From Agapanthus africanus (Eukaryota; Streptophyta; Magnoliopsida; Asparagales; Amaryllidaceae), in the NCBI GenBank assembly GCA_030015575.1, contig JASDDO010000018.1, positions 228,517,138 to 228,581,137 on the forward strand: DNA of 64,000 nucleotides, given 5' to 3'. Below, piece after piece: positions 57,113-64,000 of this stretch (position 1 is the stretch's first letter; every line of letters begins with the position of its first letter). Under the pieces are notes generated by a model. That model was given only the letters and a program-made list of their open reading frames with translations, was not told the origin of the DNA and ran no database searches. Position numbers and translations under genes: made by a program.

Positions 57113-58483
57113 CTAAGGCCATGTACTGGCGTATCGAAGACCTATCATCTCGATCAGCCGCTCGAACTGAGTCTGGGGCAAGGCCTTGGTGAATGGATCT
57201 GCAGTGTTATCTTCTGAAGCGATTCTCCGAACCTCGATCTCCTGGCGATCCACGATCTCCCTGATCAGGTGATACCGCCTCAAGATGTGTCTGGATCTCT
57301 GATGGGACCTGAGTTCCTTTGCTAAAGCTATAGCCCCGTTGTTGTCGCAGTACAGAGGTATTGGATCAACAATGGACGGAACCACCTGAAGCTCTTTCAA
57401 GAACTTCCTCATCCAGACAGCTTCTTTTGCGGCATCAGATGCAGCGATGTATTCCGCTTCCATCGTCGAGTCTGCAACGGTTTCCTGTTTGGAACTCTTC
57501 CAACACACCGCCCCTCCATTGAGGGTAAAGACAAACCCCGACATGGACTTGGAATCATCCTTGTCACTCTGGAAGCTGGAGTCAGCAAAGGCCTCGATCT
57601 GGAGGTCTTTTCCGCCATACACCAAGGACATCTCCTTAGTCCTTCTCAGGTACTTGAGAATGTTCTTTACCGCTATCCAGTGTTTCTCCCCAAGGTTTGA
57701 CTGATACCGGCTTACCACACTCAGTGCATAAGCTACATCCGGTCTGGTACACAACATCGCATACAAGCCTACCGCAGAAGCGTAGGGTATAATAGACATG
57801 CGATCCCTTTCCAAATTAGTCTTGGGAGACATCTCTTTAGAGAGGGTGATCCCGTGACAAGCCGGTAGGTTACCGCGCTTGGAATCTTCCATACTGAATC
57901 TCTTCAGTATGGTGTCGATGTAACTGGACTGTGAAAGTCCTAATATCCTCTTGGATCTACCACGATGGATCCGGATCCCCAGGATGTATGAGGCATCACC
58001 CAGGTCTTTCATGGAGAACCTGTGTGACAAAAACCCCTTGACAGATTGTAGCATAGGAATGTCATTTCCTATTAAGAGAATGTCATCCACGTATAAAACG
58101 AGGAATACTACAGTTCTCGCTACAAATCCACTATAGATGCATGGTTCATCTGGATTTTTGATAAAGCCAAATTCCTTGGCCGTCTCATCAAAACAGATGT
58201 TCCAACTCCGCGATGCCTGCTTTAGTCCATAGATGGACTTAAGCAACTTGCACACCTTTCCGCTGCTCCCACTCTGAATGAAACCCTCTGGTTGGTCCAT
58301 ATAGACACACTCGTCTAAATTTCCATTTAGAAAAGCGGTCTTTACGTCCATTTGCCAGATCTCATAGTCGTGGAAGGCAGCAATGGAAAGAAGGATCCGA
58401 ATGGATTTCAGCATAGCCACTGGAGAAAAGCTTTCGTCATAGTCCAAGCCAGGTCTTTGACGGAAACCCTTTGCAATAAGTCA
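57113..58483 (-). pseudogene. pol: Copia-4 RT and RNase H (after an in-frame stop)
   Basis: Same frame as the upstream INT part, separated only by TGA at 58481-58483, where the family has Arg after KA and before L(I/V)AKGF. RT reads MDVKTAFLNGNLDECVYMDQ, SIYGLKQASRSW and YVDDILLIG. RNase H has ADSSFQSD, TMEAEYIAAS and YCDNNGAIALA (D-E-D). The C-terminus is DNTADPFTKALPQTQFERL through YASTWP. All catalytic residues are present. This part copies the RNA and degrades it in the hybrid. With the stop the element cannot make full-length pol except by readthrough. Confidence 0.93.
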
Positions 58484-60355
58484 AGCTTTATAGGTCTCAA
58501 CCTGTCCATCTACACCAATCTTCCTTTTGAAGATCCACTTGCATCCTACGGGTTTTACCCCGTCTGGAGCAATGTCCAACGTCCATACTTTGCTGGTGTA
58601 CATGGACTCCATTTCGGTCTGCATTGCATCCAGCCATTTTACTGAGTCAACGCTCTGAACGGCCTGCTGGAAGCTAGTAGGCTCATCATAATCTATGATG
58701 CAATCCTCTCTATCCCCGTCTATAAGAAAACCGTAATATCTCTCGGGCGGATGAGACTGCCTACTACTCCTGCGGAGCGGCGTAGGAATGTCCTGTTCTC
58801 TTGAACCCTCTGGTTCCACTAAGCTATCAGTAATAGCTCGTGGTTCTGGAATTTCTTCCAGTTCTACTGCGCTCCCACTAATTTCCTTTTCTAAGAACTG
58901 ATGTTCTAGAAAGTGGGCATGACGAGAAGCAATAACTTTTTGTTCCTCTTCGCAGTAGAAGAAATATCCCTTGGAGTTCTTTGGATATCCCACAAACTTA
59001 CACTGTACTGAGCGTGCCTCGAGTTTGTCCGCATGCTGCTTTTTGACAAAAGCTGGACTTCCCCATGTCTTAATGTGATTAAGATGGGGCCTCTTCCCAC
59101 ACCACATCTCATATGGTGTAGTAGGCACAGTCTTAGTGGGAACTCGGTTCAAAAGGTACGCAGCTGATTCTAGCGCATACCCCCAGAATGATCGCGGTAA
59201 CTCAGCGTTACTCATCATGGACCGTACCATATCCAATAGGGTGCGGTTCCGTCTCTCCGATACACCGTTATGTTGCGGAGTGTATGGAGGAGTAAGCTGA
59301 GAGAGAATTCCGTTCTCTTTTAAATAGTCCAGGAACTCGGCACTCAAATATTCACCACCTCGATCCGATCTTAGGATCTTGATACTTTTGCCGGTCTGTT
59401 TTTCTACTTCATTCTTATATTCCTGGAACTTTCCAAAGGCTTCGGACTTATGTTCCATTAAGAAGACATAACCGAACCTTGAAAAGTCATCCGTAAAAGT
59501 AATGAAGTAAGAATAACCGCTTCGCGCATGTGTAGACATTGGACCGCACACGTCGCTGTGTACGAGTCCCAAGAGCTCGCTCGCTCTTACTCCGTGTCCA
59601 GTGAACGGAGTCTTTGTCATCTTTCCTTTGAGACAGGATTGACAAGTGGCATACGATTGATATTCGAACGCATTCAAATATCCTTCTGTATGTAACTTCG
59701 TCAACCTTCTCTCATTGATGTGACCCAGTCTACAATGCCACAAGAAAGTCTGATTTACTTCCGGAGACTTTCTTTTGTGTGTTTTCTGGACATTGAAAAT
59801 CTGTGGTTGGTTTAATACGTATATACCATTGCTCAATGTACCTGACCCAATCAGAACTTGATTAAGGTGAATGTTTACAACATTGCTTACAAACGCAAAT
59901 TCATAACCTTCTTTAGAAACTAAAGATACAGAAATGATATTACAAGTTGCGTTGTGTACAAAAAAGCAATTACGCAAAACCAAAACATGTCGATCTGACA
60001 TTCCCTGGTGATAGTCCCCCACGGCTTTAGCATCCATGCTAGCTCCGTTCGCAACTCTGAGGGTCATGTCACCTGCTTTCAAAACACTACGGTTTCTCAA
60101 CGCCTGCATAGAATTACAGATATGAGATCCTGATCCGGTATCCAATACCCAGGAAGTAGAGTTTATTGAAAGAAATTTTTCAATAACATACACACCTGAA
60201 GCTGAAGCTGCAACCTGCTTCAATTCCTGTGTTCTGGCCTTCCAGGCCCTGCAATCATTCTTCCAGTGTCCTTTCTTATGACAATAGAAGCATTCTTCCT
60301 TATCCACAAGCTTCCCCGCTTTCTTTGTTGCTTTAGCTTTTCCCTTCGTATCCAC
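58484..60355 (-). pseudogene. pol: Copia-4 nucleocapsid zinc knuckle, protease, integrase and RT start
   Basis: Open for about 620 residues. Zinc knuckle CFYCHKKGHWKNDC (residues 22-35 of this segment, CX2CX4HX4C). Protease WVLDTGSGSHICN (Asp about 72). Integrase zinc region WHCRLGHINERR...CQSC, then LVHSDVCGP, LRSDRGGEYLS and NGVSERRNRTLLDM give D, D, E. The integrase end has VSEERR-type text and KFVGYPKNSKGYFFY. RT begins WLDAMQTEMESMYTSKVW and KPVGCKWIFKRK. I do not give a true start: the segment is joined to gag by a frameshift near 60355 and a non-ATG codon opens it. Neighbours: gag upstream, RT-RNase H downstream in the same frame. Confidence 0.93.
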
Positions 60356-61056
60356 TTACTAACACCGCCTCTTGGTTTGGCGGGGTCTTTCTTCTTCTTT
60401 CCCTTGGCTTTCGCCTTGGACCTAGAAGAAGATGATCCTCCTACAATTAAAGTGGATGTTTCCCTACCTTTCTGTAGGGTGCCCTCTGCGCTCCTCAGCA
60501 TGTTGAGGAGCTCTGAAAGTTCAACTTCTTTTTCTTGTAAGTTGAAGTTCAGTATAAACTGGGCGTAAGTGGAAGGAAGGGACTGGAGAACTAAGTCCGT
60601 ATAGAGCTCACTCTCCAATGTGGTCCCTAGGTCCGCGAGCTCCTCAATGTAGCCGATCATCTTAAGCACGTGTTCTGCTACTGATGATCCGACGGCCATC
60701 CTTGCCGAAAATAACTTTTTCGACGCTTCGTATCTTGCGATACGAGATTGCTCTCCATACAGTTCTTTTGTATGAAGAAATATGGATTCCAAGTCCATAT
60801 TCTCGTGCCTCCTCTGATGTTCATTGTCCATAGAGGCAAGTACGAGGCACTTGGCCTTCGCGCTATCAATCTCCCAAGTCTTACGGATTTCCTTATCCGC
60901 GACGCTGGAAGTGGGACCAGGGGCAGGGGGAGCTTTGGTGGTAAGAAGATACCCCAGCTTGTCGTAAGTGATTGCCATCTTGACATTCCTGAGCCAATCT
61001 TTGTAGTTTGGCCCTGTCAGTATGTTTTTATCTAGAAGTAACTTAAGTCCAGTCAT
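60356..61056 (-). pseudogene. gag: Copia-4 gag, intact until a frameshift
   Basis: I prefer the ATG at 61056-61054 (MTGLKLLLDKNILTGPNYKD), which follows the CAG-CGACC leader end as in Copia-1, over an in-frame start six codons upstream. Gag shows WLRNVKMAITYDKLGYLL, AKCLVLASMDNEHQ, LYGEQSRIARYEAS, AEHVLKMIGYIEELADLG and LSELLNMLRSAEGTLQKG. It ends in Lys/Ser-rich KAKAKGKKKKDPAKPRGG. A shift of one frame at about 60355 separates it from the zinc knuckle. Gag forms the virus-like particle and binds RNA. Of the copia gags here it is the best preserved. Confidence 0.92.
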
Positions 61057-61558
61057 GTTGATTGGTCGCTGCAATTAGGAGAGAGAAGAAACACTCAGCT
61101 TGATGCTCTTGCAAGTTTAGAATGGTTTTTAGTTTGTCTAAACAGGATGGCTCCCACTGTTTCTCGAATCCCTCCTCAAACAAAAAGGGATGAATTAGTC
61201 AGGATCAATCCCACCGCACAATACTTGCTTAACCGTTCAGCCAGGCCAGTGTCGGTACTTCGAGGGAGGTTTTCCAACGCTTTCGCGAAGTTCCTTAATT
61301 AAATAACCTTTTTTCCCTGGGGGCGTAGCCCCGCTTACACCTTTTTAGGCACCTACTAAGTTTATAGCATTGATCGTTTAGTGAGAATTTTCCCGAGGAG
61401 TAGCATATACTCACAGTAGGATCGGGATCCAAATATCATCGCGTGAAGAAACTGAAGGAATCCTACCAGAATCATCACACTTCAAGTGGTATGCAAATCT
61501 AGCAAGTTTCAGTACTTATGAAACTCCCGATGTGGATTTTTGCCCCATGCTCTTGTGA

Positions 61559-61753
61559 CCTTGACTTTGGCCAAAATATCATAAGTCACATGTCAAGTTC
61601 TACCCGTCATTCTCCAGGTTAATTTGGATCCATCCGTACCTACCCTTGACTTTGGCCAAAATGGAAGTATGATTGTCCCAAACCAACGCATCTATCTATG
61701 CTACACATGAATACCCAATAGCTACCAATCACTATGCCTTGACTTTGGCCAAC
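61559..61753 (-). repeat. Triplet of TTGGC-CAAA-GTCAA hairpins, Copia-4 leader
   Basis: On the plus strand CCTTGACTTTGGCCAA occurs at 61559-61574, 61644-61659 and 61737-61752. Spacings 85 and 93 in plus order are 93 and 85 in element order, as in Copia-1 and Copia-2. Confidence 0.82.
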
Positions 61754-62903
61754 ATACACAGCTTGAATACTATTGACTATTCATGTGAAACGACGGAGGG
61801 CTACGAATGGTTTTGGCAAAACCGTGAACGTAGTGAACTTGATATAATCGATGGAACGAGATAGCTTTTAAGAGGAGTGGCTCAAGCTCTGCCTTTAAAA
61901 GTTAGTTTTGAAAAGAACCGAGTGGTTTTCCGAAAGTGTTCCAACGATTTTAACTTGGTTTATTTTCTTGCATTAGTTCTTTTAATGCGTGATATTCTTG
62001 CATTAGTTCTTTTAATGCGTCCCATCATTTAATCCTACCATTGCAGAAAACAACCAAAATATGACGTACGCTTATGCCATTCGCATTCGCCACGGTGCCC
62101 CGTCATTACCCGTTAGGTTACTTAACTAACGACAAAGCGGGGGCTGGGCTAGCGCGGCTGTAAAACATAAGCAACGCCTAAATAATATCATATATAGATA
62201 TATTGCAATGATAGCCATTTCAGATCACAGATGAATACATTGGATATACTAGGAATCCGCAATTCGTATGAGCCTGTAACGAAAAGCAGATTACACGGTC
62301 GCGGTGAATAGCTAAAACCCCACCCAAGACCCCTACGGGTCGGCAAACTACCCGCCAAGTACCCGAAGCGAAGCAACCTCCCTCATCCCCGTGAGTAGGC
62401 CACTCGGCACTTCGGCATAACCGGTAGTTTGTGCACCCCCTCCATGGGTCTATCCTAGGAGCAAAAACAGTAAAAAGAAATTATACAATGACGGCTACAA
62501 CCCCGACCCGGTTGTGCGGCCATACAAATAATTATTACATCAATTTACAAATTTACATGAATTGAAAGAAAAGAAAACTCTCGTCTCACAACCCTCGGCT
62601 ATTCACCCGCGACAATCCAATGAATTCATATACACATTCCAAAAACATTACAGATCACAGATTTGTATAACCCCCACTAATCGACATATAGCGATTACCA
62701 GACGTTCAATACAAATATCACATCACAGAAAAACCCGTCAGCTTAAGTCTTTTAGAAGTTCGATCAAAAATACGGATTTTCAGGACCCCAAAAATAAAAT
62801 TTTCGTTCTGGAAAATCTGGGCAGAAAATATATATTCCAAAAATCCCAAAACAACCCCAGAAAAATACTGCACCAAACTTGGACCTCGGCCGAGTCAAGT
62901 CGG

Positions 62904-62947
62904 CCGCGGAACCGCGGCGGGAGCGTGCTCCCGCCGCGTTTCCGCGG
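62904..62947. promoter_or_regulatory. Paired GC palindromes forming one long hairpin, Copia-4 leader
   Basis: CCGCGGAACCGCGG (62904-62917) and CCGCGTTTCCGCGG (62934-62947), start-to-start 30 bp. The spacer GGGAGC-GT-GCTCCC is also inverted, so a stem with a 2-base loop spans the whole segment. Confidence 0.85.
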
Positions 62948-63142
62948 CTCTTTGACTCGATCGTTGGACCAAATTTGGTGGGTGTTCACACAAAAGCCTG
63001 AGCCGATTTTTAAGATGAAAATTATCAACTTTTGAACAGAAAAAATTTCGGCAGAAACTTGACAGTTTTGGGTTCGTTTTGCGACTTTTCTTTGATCGAT
63101 CTTCTAGCTACTTTGCTAACATGTTAGATAGAGTTTAACTAG

Positions 63143-63154
63143 GCTCTGATACCA
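63143..63154 (-). other. PBS of Copia-4 (initiator-Met tRNA)
   Basis: Minus strand TGGTATCAGAGC, exact, one base from the LTR end. Confidence 0.94.
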
Positions 63155-63155
63155 C

Positions 63156-64000
63156 TGTAAGTCCATGCTACCTCTCCCGGTACTTTCGGGCATGCGGAAT
63201 TTGGTGAAAAACAATTTTCTTAGAGGTGGTAACATGGACTCAAAACCGGATCTTTGTTAAACATCTAACTAACAACCTAACTACGAGTTGCTAACTACTC
63301 GGTTAGGGGGTTATACCTTTCTTTTTCTTGAACTCCTTCGTCTTCAAGCTTCGATGGTCGTCCGAACCGGCTTCTCCCCGTCGTCTCCTTCCGCCGAAGA
63401 TAGATCCACCTGAAAGCTTCAACCTTTGGCTCCTTCTTCGAACTTTGAAGAAACTAGTTCACTCGGTTTGCTAAACCTTGTGAACTAGAGTGAGTAGAGA
63501 AGAGTTTGTATGGGATTTTATCTATGGTTCTTGGTTCTCAACTCATGAGACAAGTGAACCATAGCATCAAGAGAGGGAGAGAAAGAGGAGGAAGATGAGA
63601 GCTCAAGAACAAGAGAGAGAATGAGCATGAAAGAATGAGAGAAGACTTTTTTTTCTCATTTGGCTCTCATAATCCAAAAAAACATCATAACATCTCATAC
63701 CAATCAAGTATTATTTGATGGTTTAAGCAACCATAGCCATATCATTTCATGCACTCATTTTGCACAAAAGAGCAAGCAAGCAAAAGTCTTTGCCATGAAA
63801 TGATAGCTATAGTTATCATGATGGTCAACTAGTCAAGCCTAGTCAACCGGTCAACAAAGTCAACAAGTCAACAAGTCAACAAAGTCAATCCCTCAACAAC
63901 CATGTCACCATAATACTTAATTAATATAATTGTTAATCACATATCATATTCTCATTAGGGTTGAGCAAAAAGTCAATAGTCAACTGTCAACGGTCAACAA
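63156..64000 (-). repeat. 5' LTR of Copia-4, partial (first 845 bp from its 3' end)
   Basis: TGTAAGTCCATGC on the plus strand; collinear with 54925-55770. Cut by the window end. Confidence 0.94.

Larger units (their letters stand above)
61057..63142 (-). other. Copia-4 untranslated leader
   Basis: About 2.1 kb. It has a palindrome pair (62904-62947), the gctagcccagcc-type block (about 62055-62165, minus), the hairpin triplet (61559-61753) and a polypyrimidine-CAG site at about 61100-61069. No gene. Confidence 0.8.
54925..64000 (-). mobile_element. Copia-4: nearly complete Angela-like element, youngest in the nest
   Basis: Minus strand: 5' LTR (63156 to beyond window end), PBS, leader, gag, PR, INT, RT, RNase H, PPT, 3' LTR (57098-54925). 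Comparing 54925-55770 with 63156-64000 by eye gives about 15-20 differences in 845 bases (about 2 percent). It is inserted at the end of the Copia-3 INT-RT junction (flank ggaag, 54920-54924). Coding damage is only one frameshift and one in-frame stop. Confidence 0.94.

Noticed and set aside
1..64000. CRISPR arrays, riboswitches, rRNA or tRNA genes
   Set aside because: Repeat structures are tandem arrays or LTR motifs in plant elements; no cloverleaf or rRNA core was seen. The tRNA-like matches are primer-binding sites.

Overview
The window is a block of nested plant LTR retrotransposons. I found no host gene, rRNA, tRNA or CRISPR array in 64 kb. The lineages present are restricted to, or typical of, flowering plants: Athila and Tat Ty3/gypsy elements, chromodomain gypsy elements (Tekay/Del type) and long-LTR Ty1/copia elements of Angela/BARE type. 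The species cannot be named from this sequence. Almost every coding region carries frameshifts or stops, so this is old intergenic or pericentromeric-type heterochromatin. The innermost elements look youngest.

Layout, left to right. (1) 1-6854: Athila-1 (minus), cut by the window edge and sitting in the pol 3' end of chromovirus B. (2) 6855-8081: chromovirus B, a chromodomain tail plus the start of its 3' LTR. (3) 8082-13777: Copia-1 (plus; LTR, leader, broken gag-PR-INT), inserted in the LTR of B. (4) 13778-15501: LTR fragment of chromovirus A, inserted in Copia-1. (5) 15502-28614: chromovirus C (minus; 3' LTR and integrase/chromodomain end), inserted in the LTR of A. Its LTR is split by the complete Copia-2 (16305-25941). 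(6) 28615-43737: a Tat-lineage element (minus) inserted in the integrase of C, with gag, PR, RT, two RNase H domains, INT and a 3' UTR holding a 30-bp tandem array. A copia solo LTR (34580-36696, perfect target duplication CGCCG) splits its second RNase H. (7) 43738-48397: Athila-2 (plus), inserted in the 5' LTR of the Tat element. (8) 48398-54924: Copia-3 (plus), inserted in the gag of Athila-2; it lacks gag but has a long PR-INT frame. (9) 54925-64000: Copia-4 (minus), inserted in the RT start of Copia-3; it is nearly intact and is cut by the right edge. Read literally this is a chain of eight successive insertions (B, Copia-1, A, C, Tat, Athila-2, Copia-3, Copia-4). LTR pairs compared by eye agree with that order: Tat differs by about 6-9 percent, Copia-2 by about 4 percent, Copia-4 by about 2 percent.

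Two non-coding signals are not explained by ordinary retrotransposon annotation. First, a pair of 14-bp GC palindromes (consensus CCGCGGWWCCGCGG) recurs eight times, always with the two members 30 or 31 bp apart. It is in the leaders of all four copia elements, about 200 bp after the primer-binding site, and in both the LTRs and the leaders of the two unrelated Athila elements. Second, each copia leader carries three copies of a small hairpin TTGRC-loop-GTCAA at conserved distances (about 93 and 85 bp). The loop is the same (or nearly so) within an element but differs between elements (CTTC, TAAA, CTT, CAAA). Both look like RNA dimerisation or packaging signals, or protein-binding sites; this is inference.

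The LTR promoters carry different stress-type motif arrays. These are a five-unit heat-shock element in the solo LTR, a three-unit one in Copia-1, at least eleven W-boxes just upstream of a TATA in Copia-4, and a 59-bp G-box repeat array just upstream of a TATA in the Tat LTR.
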